NCBI GenBank assembly: GCA_017530965.1
Contig: JAFXLS010000067.1
Span: 1-49,771, forward strand
Reading direction: 5' to 3'
DNA length: 49,771 bases
From: Fibrobacter sp.
GTDB lineage: Bacteria > Fibrobacterota > Fibrobacteria > Fibrobacterales > Fibrobacteraceae
Shown: positions 7,104 to 15,692 of the stretch, piece after piece
Numbering within the stretch: position 1 is the first letter of the stretch
Layout: every line of letters starts with the position of its first letter
Made by a program: the position numbers and the translations under genes
Notes under the pieces: generated by a model
What the model was told of the DNA's origin: nothing
Seen by the model: only the letters and a program-made list of their open reading frames with translations
The model's database searches: none

Positions 7104-8543
7104 ATGATTTCTGAAACATTGATGCAGAAATTGAATGTGCAGGGCCTGTGCGACGACTCCCGCCGCGTGAAGGCAAAAGATTTGTTTTTCTCGATGCCGG
7201 GCGCAATATCGATTGATAAGTCCGATGAATTCGCAAGGTCTGCGGTGGCTGCCGGTGCAGTGGCTGTGGTGAGCGAAAATGTTGCTCCTGAAGGACTGAC
7301 TTCCAAGTGGATTCAAGTGGCCGACGTGAAGGCTGCACGCCTTGAAGCGGCAAAGATTTTCTATAAGGATCCGTTCGCAAAGCTTAGCGCTCATGCGGTG
7401 ACGGGTACGAATGGTAAGACGACGAGTGCGTTCCTGATGGATGCGATGCTGACGGCTGCAGGCCACAAGGTCGCGCTCCTCGGAACCATCAAGAATAAAA
7501 TTGGCGAAACTTCGGTGCCCGCTACATTAACGACGCCGGGGCTATTGGATTTGTATGCCTTTGCCGCAAAAGCAGTCGAGGCCGGTTGTACGGATTTGGT
7601 GATGGAAGCGTCTTCGCATTCCTTGGATCAGGGCCGTATGGCGGGTGTGCTTTACAAGAGTGCCTTGTTCAGCAACCTGACGCAGGACCACCTCGATTAC
7701 CATAAGACGATGGATGCCTACTTTGAGGCAAAGAAGCTTTTGTTTACGCGTTACCTTGCTGATGATGGTGTTGCCGTTATCAATATCGATGATGCGTACG
7801 GAAAGAAACTATACGATTCCCTAGCCGGGATAGAAGCGGACCGGAGGGTGGCTGTCTCGCGTCTAGGGGTCGTTAGTGCTTTGGTGAAGCCCGAAGGCGC
7901 TGTGCAGAATACCGAAGACGGACTCAAGATGCTGTTGCCTGCCATTAGTGCAGAACCGTTTGAAACTCCGTTGTGCGGTGACTTTAACGTAGATAACGTG
8001 ATGCTGGTGCTTGCTTGGGCGAAGTCGATTGGCCTTGCCGAACCTGCCATGCGCAAGGCTCTGGCAGAAGTCCGCGTTCCGGGCCGCTTTGAAAAGGTCT
8101 GGAACAAGAACGGCCGCCACGTGATTGTGGACTATGCTCACACTCCCGATGCCCTTGAACGCGTCCTTACGACCGCTCGTAGCCTCTGCCGAGGCCGCCT
8201 CGCGTGCGTATTCGGCTGCGGCGGTGACCGCGACAAGACCAAGCGCCCGATTATGGGTGCAATCGCTGAACGCATTGCAGACAAGGCTTGGCTCACCTCG
8301 GATAATCCGCGTACCGAAAATCCGACCGACATCATTAACGATGTTCGTGCCGGCATGAAGACGGACAAGTTTAGCGTCGTCGAAAAGCGCGAAGAAGCGA
8401 TTGCCAAGGCTTGTGCAGAACTTAAGGATGGCGACTGGCTCGTGATTGCGGGCAAGGGCCACGAAGACTACCAGATTGTGGGTAAGACCAAACACCATTT
8501 TGATGACCGCGAAGAAGCGGTGAAGGCAATGGAAAATGTATAA
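7104..8543 (+). CDS. murE: UDP-MurNAc-tripeptide synthetase MurE, meso-DAP type
   Basis: 479 residues. The ATP-binding loop VTGTNGKTTSAF is at about 99-110, the central EASSHSLDQGR at about 168-178 and the likely carbamylated lysine in YFEAKKLLF at about 207-214. DNPR at 400-403 is the signature of enzymes that add meso-diaminopimelate rather than lysine, so the wall is predicted to be DAP-type. The start codon follows the ftsI TAG directly, with AAGGAGAAAG upstream as ribosome site. It overlaps murF by 8 bp. Confidence 0.96.
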   Translation: MISETLMQKLNVQGLCDDSRRVKAKDLFFSMPGAISIDKSDEFARSAVAAGAVAVVSENVAPEGLTSKWIQVADVKAARLEAAKIFYKDPFAKLSAHAVTGTNGKTTSAFLMDAMLTAAGHKVALLGTIKNKIGETSVPATLTTPGLLDLYAFAAKAVEAGCTDLVMEASSHSLDQGRMAGVLYKSALFSNLTQDHLDYHKTMDAYFEAKKLLFTRYLADDGVAVINIDDAYGKKLYDSLAGIEADRRVAVSRLGVVSALVKPEGAVQNTEDGLKMLLPAISAEPFETPLCGDFNVDNVMLVLAWAKSIGLAEPAMRKALAEVRVPGRFEKVWNKNGRHVIVDYAHTPDALERVLTTARSLCRGRLACVFGCGGDRDKTKRPIMGAIAERIADKAWLTSDNPRTENPTDIINDVRAGMKTDKFSVVEKREEAIAKACAELKDGDWLVIAGKGHEDYQIVGKTKHHFDDREEAVKAMENV

Positions 8544-9918
8544 GCTGGACTTGAAAATCAAGGAACTCTTGGAAATCCTCGAAACCTACTCGGTAGGCGT
8601 AGATGGCCGTACCAAGAATCGCAAAGTGAATCTTTGCATGGATTCCCGCGAACCTGCCAAGGGCGTGGTGTTTTGGCCAATCAAGGGTGCCCGATTTGAC
8701 GCCCACCAGTTTGTTACACAAATGGAAAAAAATGGAGCATTGATGAGTGTCGTGAACGCTGATGCCGAAGGCATTGAAAACTTCAAGATGTATGCGCCCG
8801 TCGACGATACGACGAAAGCGCTCCTCAAGCTCGCCAAGGGCTATCAGAAGAATTTCAAGGTGAAGAAGGTTGCCATTACGGGCAGCAACGGCAAGACCAC
8901 CACTAAGGAAATGGTGAAGGCCGTTCTTTCGCAGAAGTATAACACCCACGCTACCGCTGGTAACTTCAACAACCACATCGGTGTGCCCATGACGCTGTTC
9001 CAGCTCAAGCATAGCCACGAAGCGGCAGTTATCGAAATGGGCACAAGCGGTCCGGATGAAATCCGTCCGCTTTCGCTCGCTGTCGAGCCCGATGTGGCCG
9101 TGATTACCAACATCGGCGCTTCTCACCTGGAACGCCTCAAGGATTTGGACGGCGTGTTCGCCGAAAAGAAGACGATTGTCGCTGGTCTCAAGAAGAACGG
9201 CGTGCTCATTGTGAACGCCGATGACCCGCGCCTTTGCAAGTGCCGCAGCAATACCAGCTACAAGGTGGTGACCTTTGGCGTGAAGCGCGGCATTATCAAG
9301 CCCGAAAAGCTGGAATGGAGCGAAGACAACTGCGCTACCTTCTTTGTGGAACGCACCAAGTTCACGCTGAACGTGCCGGGCATTCATAACCTGTATAACG
9401 CTCTCGCTGCTATCGCCGTTGGCTTGCAGTACAGAGTGCCCAAGGCCGACATCGCCAAGGCTCTTGCCAACTTCCGTTCGACTAATATGCGCATGGAAAT
9501 CAAGAACGCCAACGGCTTCAAGATTGTGTCGGACTGCTACAATGCAAACCCCTCTTCGACCAAGATGGCTTTGCAGACCATCGGCAATATGAAGGTGAAC
9601 CGCCGCATTGCCATTTTGGGCGATATGCTGGAACTCGGCGCTCAGACTGACGCTCTGCACCAGGAAATGGGAGCCATGGTTCCCGAAATGAATTTTGATA
9701 TGCTCCTGACCGTGGGCGAGAAGGCGAAGCTTTATGTGAAGGGCGCAAAGTCCAAGGGCATGAAAGCTGCTCACCATTTTGCTTCTGTTCAGGAACTGAT
9801 TGATACCCTCACCGAAATCGTGGCCGAAGGCGACGTGCTCCTGATCAAGGGCAGTCGCGGCATGCACATGGAACAGGTGGTGGATGCCATGCTTAAACTC
9901 ACGAAGGTCAAGGCTTAA
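8536..9918 (+). CDS. murF: UDP-MurNAc-pentapeptide synthetase MurF
   Basis: 460 residues. It adds D-Ala-D-Ala to the UDP-MurNAc-tripeptide in the cytoplasm. Motifs: AITGSNGKTTTKEMVKAVL (P-loop, about 113-131), NFNNHIGVPMTL, ECGTS-like region read here as IEMGTSGPDEI, INADDPR-like VNADDPRL, and YNANPSSTKMALQT near the C-terminal domain. The preceding murE stop lies inside its first codons. In most dcw clusters mraY and murD would follow; here ftsW follows after 18 bp. Confidence 0.95.
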   Translation: MYKLDLKIKELLEILETYSVGVDGRTKNRKVNLCMDSREPAKGVVFWPIKGARFDAHQFVTQMEKNGALMSVVNADAEGIENFKMYAPVDDTTKALLKLAKGYQKNFKVKKVAITGSNGKTTTKEMVKAVLSQKYNTHATAGNFNNHIGVPMTLFQLKHSHEAAVIEMGTSGPDEIRPLSLAVEPDVAVITNIGASHLERLKDLDGVFAEKKTIVAGLKKNGVLIVNADDPRLCKCRSNTSYKVVTFGVKRGIIKPEKLEWSEDNCATFFVERTKFTLNVPGIHNLYNALAAIAVGLQYRVPKADIAKALANFRSTNMRMEIKNANGFKIVSDCYNANPSSTKMALQTIGNMKVNRRIAILGDMLELGAQTDALHQEMGAMVPEMNFDMLLTVGEKAKLYVKGAKSKGMKAAHHFASVQELIDTLTEIVAEGDVLLIKGSRGMHMEQVVDAMLKLTKVKA

Positions 9919-9936
9919 TTTAGGACTCACGAAGGA

Positions 9937-11112
9937 ATGGAAAACACAGTGGCAAATACCGGCATGAACAAGCTACTCTTGGTAGTAGTGTTGCTGCTGA
10001 TTTGTTTGGGCGTGCCTATTGTCTATACGGCATCGGCCCATTTTGCTGTGTCCCATGGACTTCCTGCAGAATACTATCTGCAAAAGCACTTGATTAAGGC
10101 TGTTTTCGGCTTGATTTTGATGCTTGGCTTGGCCCGATTCCTGGATTATGGTCATTGGGTCTGGCTTGGACGAGTCACATTCTTTGTGGGGGTTGTCCTT
10201 ACGGTGGCGGCCCTTGTGGCAGGCCATGGTGTCAAGGGCGCAAACCGCTGGATTTTGGGTATTCAGCCTTCTGAAATCATGAAGCTCGGTATGCTGATTT
10301 GCATTTGTGGAAAATTCTCCCAGGCGGGCGATAACATCAAGAGTATCGCTTGCACCTTGGTGCAGCCGGGTATTTTCTTTGGCATTACGGCATTCCTCTT
10401 GATTATGCAGCCCAATTATTCCATGCTCATGATGCTTTCGATGATCGTGATTTGCGTGATGCTGACGGCGGGTGTGAATTACAAGTACCTTGCCATTACC
10501 ATTGGCGCCTTGATTCCGCCGGGAATTATCATGCTGCTTTTGACGGGACATTCCAGCAAGCGTATTCATGCGTTCATGGCTGCCGAAGGTGAAATGGCCG
10601 CTTCTAACTGGCAGGGTGAACATGCCTTGCTCGCTTTGGGTAACGGCGGTTTCTCGGGAACAGGCTTTGGTTTGGGCGTGCAGAAGTTGGGTTACTTGCC
10701 CGAAGTCCATAAGGATGTGATTTATGCGGTGGCTGGCGAAGAATTCGGGTTCATGGGAACCTTCTTCTTGCTGGCTCTGTATGCGGTTTTGTTTGCGCAG
10801 GGCTTCAAAATTGCCCGCCAGTCTTCTACCCGTTTTGGAAAGTACTTGGCGGTGGCTCTTACGTTCTCGCTTTTCTTCAACTTTTTGGTTCACGTCTGCG
10901 TCTGTGTGGGGCTTTTCCCCACGACGGGTCAACCTCTCCCGTTTATCAGCTTCGGCGGAACCAATTTAATTTACAGCTGTGTGGCAGTGGGAATCCTGTT
11001 GAACATTTCCAGACCCAATACGGGCAAAATGATCAAGGAACCGTATATGAGCGGAGCCTCGCTGGAAAGCAGTGCCTACAGAAACTATGAATTTTCAAGG
11101 AGTGGCGTATGA
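9937..11112 (+). CDS. ftsW: FtsW septal peptidoglycan glycosyltransferase (SEDS family)
   Basis: 391 residues with about ten membrane segments. The SEDS signature GVQKLGYLPEVHKDVIYAVAGEEFG is at about 247-271 and keeps the aspartate (HKD) that corresponds to the catalytic D297 of E. coli FtsW. The C-terminal PTTGQPLPFISFGG block is typical. The more N-terminal QPD-L-G-T motif reads QPNYSM, an unusual change. The start is uncertain: the ATG at 9937 directly abuts GAAGGA, while an in-frame GTG at 9949 is 12 nt from it. Its last 4 bp overlap murG. Confidence 0.94.
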   Translation: MENTVANTGMNKLLLVVVLLLICLGVPIVYTASAHFAVSHGLPAEYYLQKHLIKAVFGLILMLGLARFLDYGHWVWLGRVTFFVGVVLTVAALVAGHGVKGANRWILGIQPSEIMKLGMLICICGKFSQAGDNIKSIACTLVQPGIFFGITAFLLIMQPNYSMLMMLSMIVICVMLTAGVNYKYLAITIGALIPPGIIMLLLTGHSSKRIHAFMAAEGEMAASNWQGEHALLALGNGGFSGTGFGLGVQKLGYLPEVHKDVIYAVAGEEFGFMGTFFLLALYAVLFAQGFKIARQSSTRFGKYLAVALTFSLFFNFLVHVCVCVGLFPTTGQPLPFISFGGTNLIYSCVAVGILLNISRPNTGKMIKEPYMSGASLESSAYRNYEFSRSGV

Positions 11113-12179
11113 AAAAGTTCCTTTTCGTATGTGGCGGTACCGGCGGACATATTTTCCCGGCCGTAGCCATTGCAAATAGCCTCAAGAAGATGGGCGTAAC
11201 AGATATTACTTTTGCGGGCCGTAAGGATTCTATGGAAGAACGCCTTGTGGCTAAGGACTGGCCCTACGAATATATTTCGGCGGTTCCTCTGCATCGTGGC
11301 CCGTTCCTCAAGAATTTGGCTCTGCCTTTCAATTTGTCCAAGGCTTTGGTCCGTGCCAAGAGCGTGATTAAGAAAGTGAATCCTGACGTTGTCGTTGCAA
11401 CTGGTGGCTACGTGTCACTCCCGATTGTACTTGCCGCAGGTACCGCAGGCATTCCCGTTTATTTGCAGGAACAGAATGCAGTGGCCGGCGTTGCCAACAA
11501 GGTAGGTGCTCGCTATGCCAAGACGGTTTTCGTGACTTCGGATGATGCCGCCAAGTATTTCCCCGCTGAAAAGTGCATGATTTTTGGAAACCCGGTCCGT
11601 GAATTGCCCGTAGGCGATTCTTTGCCTCGTCCTGCTGAATTTGCTCCGGGCAAGAAGGCCGTGTTTATTGTGGGTGGTTCCCAGGGCGCTGTGGGTATCA
11701 ACAACAAGATTGAAGAAAGCATCCAGAAGATTGCCGCCCGTGACGATGTTTCTGTCGTTTGGCAGGTGGGTGTCAAGAACGTGGAATCCATCAGCTCTCG
11801 CGTCGGCGAAGTGAGCAATGTGGCGATTCGCGGTTTCTTGGATGGCATCTATTCCTACATGAAGCATGCTGACTTGATTATTAGCCGTGCCGGTGCTTCG
11901 GCCTTGGCTGAAATTCTTGCCTTCGGTAAGCCCTCGATTCTCTTGCCGTTCCCGCACGCAACCGCTAACCATCAGGAACATAACGCCCGCGTGGTGGAAA
12001 AGGCTGGAGCTGCTTTGGTGGAACTCGATGCCGAAGAAAATCACCTGTGGGAAAAGGTGGAACAGCTTTTGGGTGATGAAGCCCGTTTGAATTCCATGGC
12101 CATCGCGGCTAAAAAGCTCGGAATGCCCGATGCAGCCGACCAGATTGCTCGTGTTATCCTCTCTAAGGAGAATGATTAA
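11109..12179 (+). CDS. murG: MurG, lipid II-forming GlcNAc transferase
   Basis: 356 residues. The glycine-rich loop CGGTGGHIFPAVAIANSL opens the protein, followed by VVATGGYVSLPIVLAA, YLQEQNAVAG and IFGNPVR, and in the C-terminal half GGSQGAVGINNKI and ISRAGASALAEILAFGKPSI. These are the GT28 motifs for lipid I and UDP-GlcNAc binding at the inner face of the membrane. The stop and the murC start share one base (TAATG). Confidence 0.97.
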   Translation: MKKFLFVCGGTGGHIFPAVAIANSLKKMGVTDITFAGRKDSMEERLVAKDWPYEYISAVPLHRGPFLKNLALPFNLSKALVRAKSVIKKVNPDVVVATGGYVSLPIVLAAGTAGIPVYLQEQNAVAGVANKVGARYAKTVFVTSDDAAKYFPAEKCMIFGNPVRELPVGDSLPRPAEFAPGKKAVFIVGGSQGAVGINNKIEESIQKIAARDDVSVVWQVGVKNVESISSRVGEVSNVAIRGFLDGIYSYMKHADLIISRAGASALAEILAFGKPSILLPFPHATANHQEHNARVVEKAGAALVELDAEENHLWEKVEQLLGDEARLNSMAIAAKKLGMPDAADQIARVILSKEND

Positions 12180-13561
12180 TGCAGATTAATGATTGTAAGC
12201 GTGTCCGTAAGCTTCATTTTGTAGGTATCGGTGGTGCCGGTATGTCCGGTATTGCCGAAGTGCTCCACGATAACGGTTTCGTGGTGAGCGGTTCCGATAC
12301 CGGTGAAAGCCAGGTGATTGATTACCTGAAGGGCCTTGGCATTAAGGTGTTTTCGAAGCACGAAGCATCTAACGTCGAAAATACGGACTTGGTGGTTTAT
12401 TCTTCTGCTGTTCCGCACGATAACCCGGAACTGGTTGAAGCCCGTAACCGCCGTATTCCGGTGATTCGCCGTGCCGAAATGCTGGGCGAACTCATGCGCA
12501 TGAAGTACACGCTTTCGATTGCAGGCACTCATGGTAAGACCACGACCACCTCTATCGTGGGCCAGATTTGGGAAGAAGCCGGCCTTGACCCGACCATTAT
12601 CGTGGGCGGTGTAGTCAAGGGTAAAGGCTCGGGCGCTAAGGTCGGTAAGGGTGACTACCTGATTGCCGAAAGTGACGAATTCGACCGCAGCTTCCTTTCG
12701 ATGATGCCCTCTTCTGCAATCATCACCAACATTGATGCCGACCACTTGGATACTTACGAAAACATCGAAGACATCAAGGATGCCTTCGTGCAGTTTGCCA
12801 ACAAGATTCCGTTCTACGGTCAGGTGATTGTTTGCCTCGACGATCCGAACGTGCAGCAGATTCTTGCTCGCCTCAAGAAGCCGGTGATTACTTACGGCTT
12901 TACGCGTCAGGCAAAGTACCGTGTGGATAACCTGCGTTTTGAAAAGGGCTATCCGATTTTTGAAATTTTGAACGATGGCGAAAGCTTGGGCGAATTTAAG
13001 CTCCAAATTCCGGGCCGTCACAACGTGCTGAATGCAACCGCTGCTGTTGCGCTTGCAATTGAAGAAGGCATCTCTGCCGATATCGCTCGCAAGGCCTGCG
13101 CCGAATTCGAAGGCGTCAAGCGTCGCTTTGAATTCATCGGCGAAAAGAACGACGTCTTGGTCTTTGATGACTACGCTCATCACCCGACCGAAGCGACGGC
13201 TACCTTGCTCGGCTTCCGCGATGCGTTCCCAGACCGCCGCATTATCGTGGCCTTCCAGCCGCACCTGTTTACGCGTACCCGCGATCAGCATGATGCCTTT
13301 GGCGGAGCCTTTGCGAACTGCGATGTACTCCTGGTGACCGACATTTACGCCTCCCGCGAAAAGCCCATTGAAGGCGTGACGGGTGCGCTGGTGTCTAACA
13401 GCGCTTCTGACCGCGGACATCGTGATTCCCGCTTTGTGGGCGACCAGATGAACTTGCTGCCGATTCTCAAGAAGGAATTGCAGCCGGGTGATGTGGTGGT
13501 ACTCATGGGTGCCGGAAACATCTGGAAGCTGGGCGAAAGAATTTTGAAGGAATGCCTGTAG
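12179..13561 (+). CDS. murC: UDP-N-acetylmuramate-L-alanine ligase MurC
   Basis: 460 residues. N-terminal Rossmann motif HFVGIGGAGMSGIAEVLH, ATP loop IAGTHGKTTTTSIVG at about 115-129, ESDEFDRSFL, TNIDADHLDTY, and VFDDYAHHPTEA with FQPHLFTRT in the C-terminal domain. It adds the first residue, L-alanine, to UDP-MurNAc. It starts on the murG stop and is followed by ftsQ after 19 bp. Confidence 0.97.
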   Translation: MQINDCKRVRKLHFVGIGGAGMSGIAEVLHDNGFVVSGSDTGESQVIDYLKGLGIKVFSKHEASNVENTDLVVYSSAVPHDNPELVEARNRRIPVIRRAEMLGELMRMKYTLSIAGTHGKTTTTSIVGQIWEEAGLDPTIIVGGVVKGKGSGAKVGKGDYLIAESDEFDRSFLSMMPSSAIITNIDADHLDTYENIEDIKDAFVQFANKIPFYGQVIVCLDDPNVQQILARLKKPVITYGFTRQAKYRVDNLRFEKGYPIFEILNDGESLGEFKLQIPGRHNVLNATAAVALAIEEGISADIARKACAEFEGVKRRFEFIGEKNDVLVFDDYAHHPTEATATLLGFRDAFPDRRIIVAFQPHLFTRTRDQHDAFGGAFANCDVLLVTDIYASREKPIEGVTGALVSNSASDRGHRDSRFVGDQMNLLPILKKELQPGDVVVLMGAGNIWKLGERILKECL

Positions 13562-13580
13562 GAAGGATTGGGAGAGAAGA

Positions 13581-14423
13581 TTGACAGGACGTAAAACCAC
13601 ATTGCTTGGCCGCCGTATTGGCACCAACGAACGTCTGCGCAAACAGGAACGTGTTCGCAAAGTGAAACACGGGTTTGACTGTGCGTGGTGTTGGTTCAAG
13701 CGCCGTGGCTGGATTCTGGCCGTGGTTTTGGTGGTTCTTTCGGTTCTGGCGATTCACAACCGTTTCTACTTGCAGCGTTTCAACCCGCTGGAATTGCGTC
13801 ACCTGCAGTATGTGGAAATCGAAGGCAACCGCATGCTTTCTTGGGAAGACGTGATGCAGGGCGCCCAGGTGGAAACTGGTATGCTCATGTCGGAACTGAA
13901 CGCCGATTCTGTGGAAGCGGCTTTGAGTCAGCTCCCCATGATCTTGTCGGTGAAGGTGGAAAAGAAGTTCCCCTCTTCGCTCTATATCAAGCTCCACGAA
14001 ACATCCCCGGTGCTGACGGTGCTTTCGGAAGGTCGCGCGACGATTTATTCCGAAAAGGGTTACCCTTTGCCCTATTCCGTGGCTACGGCCATGAGGCTCC
14101 CGGTTTTGGATGTGGCGTCTATGGAACATGTGAAGTCGGTGACCCAGTTCCTGGTGGAAATGCGCAAGTGCGATATGGAACTATACGATCGCGTTTCGCA
14201 GGTTTCCTGGTCCGACGAAGATAATTGTATGAAGGTCTATTTCAGGGATGTGGGTTTTACTGCGCTCTTTAAGGACCGCGATTCCAACAAGGATCAGTTT
14301 ACGCTGTACAAGTCCTTGGAAAATGGATTCGCAAAGGATTTGCTTTGTGCCGGTGAGGTCGATATGAGGTTTTTAGGCTTTGCCTATGTGAGAAATTATG
14401 ATAAGAGGTGCGTCAATGGATGA
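13581..14423 (+). CDS. ftsQ: FtsQ-like division protein
   Basis: 280 residues starting with TTG at 13581, preceded by GGGAGAGA. A basic cytoplasmic tail (about 1-48, many Arg/Lys) precedes one membrane segment (about 50-65, GWILAVVLVVLSVLAIHN). Then comes a POTRA domain, recognisable by VEIEGNRMLSWEDVMQ and LPMILSVKVEKKFPSSLYIK. FtsQ links FtsL/FtsB to the divisome. Position between murC and ftsA is canonical. The rare TTG start may keep its level low, as is common for this protein. Confidence 0.9.
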   Translation: MTGRKTTLLGRRIGTNERLRKQERVRKVKHGFDCAWCWFKRRGWILAVVLVVLSVLAIHNRFYLQRFNPLELRHLQYVEIEGNRMLSWEDVMQGAQVETGMLMSELNADSVEAALSQLPMILSVKVEKKFPSSLYIKLHETSPVLTVLSEGRATIYSEKGYPLPYSVATAMRLPVLDVASMEHVKSVTQFLVEMRKCDMELYDRVSQVSWSDEDNCMKVYFRDVGFTALFKDRDSNKDQFTLYKSLENGFAKDLLCAGEVDMRFLGFAYVRNYDKRCVNG

Positions 14424-15657
14424 CAATAAACTGGACAAGAAAAAAGACGAATACATCTTTGGCCTTGACATTGGGGCTTCAAAGATAAACCTGTTCGTAG
14501 GTGTTTCCGAAGGCGAGAACGTTCGCGTTGTGGAATGCGGCGATTTTCCGCTGAAGAATGCAGACGACCTTGACTCTGTGGTGGAAACATTGCAGCAGGC
14601 TGTCCAAGTCATTGAAAATACGACCCGTGTCGATGTGCACGATGTCTATGTGGGCATTGCCGGTAAGCACGTCCGTTCCTTGGATACCCAGGGAATCGTG
14701 ACGCTCCCTATGGGCGAAGTTCGCGAAGAAGACATCGAAAACGTGACGAAGCAGGCAAGTACTTTGCCTACCCAGGCCGGTGAAATTATTCACATTTTCC
14801 CGGGCGAATACTCCTTGGACGACGAAAACCATATCCGCAATCCCAAGGGCCGTTCCGGCCGTCGCTTGGGCGTAGATGTCCAGGTGGTGACCGCTCGCCA
14901 GAACGCTTTGCAGAATCTTGCCAAGTGCGTGAACCGTGCAGGCCTCAATGTGGCGGGCTTCGTGCTTGAACCTTTGGCCGCTGCCAGTGCGGTGCTGACT
15001 AATGACGAACGGGAACTCGGCGTGGCCCTTGTGGATATTGGCGCAGGGACTGCCGACATTGCCGTATTCGTGAACGATTCCGTGCGCTTTACCACCTCTA
15101 TCGACTATGCCGGAAACGTCATCACCAGCGATATCAGCCGCTGCCTCAACGTGCCTATCGCCCTTTCCAAGGCCGAAGAAATCAAGAAGAAGTACGGCAC
15201 CTGCACCATTAGCAATCTTATCGAAGACGACGCATTCCCGGTGCCCGCCGTGGGTAACCGTGGAGACGTATCTTGCTCTCGCAAACTGCTTGCCGAAATC
15301 ATCACGGCTCGCGTGGGTGAAATTTTCTCCATGCTCAATGACCAGCTTAAGGCTCACAAGCTCGATGCAATCATTAACGGCGGCATCGTGCTGACCGGTG
15401 GCTGCTGCGCGCTGGAAGGCATCGAAGATGTGGCTTGCAAGGTATTCGGAAAGCCCGCTCGCATTGGCCGTCCCAAGGGCATGAGCGGCATTCAGGAAGC
15501 TTACCAGAACCCCTCTTATGCAACGGGTATCGGTCTTCTGTATTATGCGAACAAGCAGTATCGCGAAAAGAAAAAGAGTGAAACGGGAACCCAGATCGCC
15601 GTATCTGTCAAGAAGGGATTTCAGCGTTTCATTGAACTCGTTAGGACTTATTTATAA
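14416..15657 (+). CDS. ftsA: FtsA, actin-like membrane tether for FtsZ
   Basis: 413 residues from the ATG at 14416, preferred to the in-frame ATG at 14398 because AAGAGGTG lies at good spacing before it. Actin-fold motifs: FGLDIGASKINLFVG (phosphate 1), IAGKHVRSLD, the 1C domain region, VALVDIGAGTADIAVF (phosphate 2) and GGIVLTGGCCALEGIED. The C-terminus KKGFQRFIELVRTYL is an amphipathic membrane-targeting helix. It overlaps ftsQ by 8 bp and precedes ftsZ by 35 bp. Confidence 0.96.
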   Translation: MDDNKLDKKKDEYIFGLDIGASKINLFVGVSEGENVRVVECGDFPLKNADDLDSVVETLQQAVQVIENTTRVDVHDVYVGIAGKHVRSLDTQGIVTLPMGEVREEDIENVTKQASTLPTQAGEIIHIFPGEYSLDDENHIRNPKGRSGRRLGVDVQVVTARQNALQNLAKCVNRAGLNVAGFVLEPLAAASAVLTNDERELGVALVDIGAGTADIAVFVNDSVRFTTSIDYAGNVITSDISRCLNVPIALSKAEEIKKKYGTCTISNLIEDDAFPVPAVGNRGDVSCSRKLLAEIITARVGEIFSMLNDQLKAHKLDAIINGGIVLTGGCCALEGIEDVACKVFGKPARIGRPKGMSGIQEAYQNPSYATGIGLLYYANKQYREKKKSETGTQIAVSVKKGFQRFIELVRTYL

Positions 15658-15692
15658 CAAACACCAACACTCAACATCAGGGAGATAAACAC

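Noticed and set aside
5469..7466. 665-codon minus-strand open frame opposite ftsI and murE
   Set aside because: It spans two well-identified genes, is very rich in His, Arg and Ala and resembles no family; shadow of GC-rich third positions.
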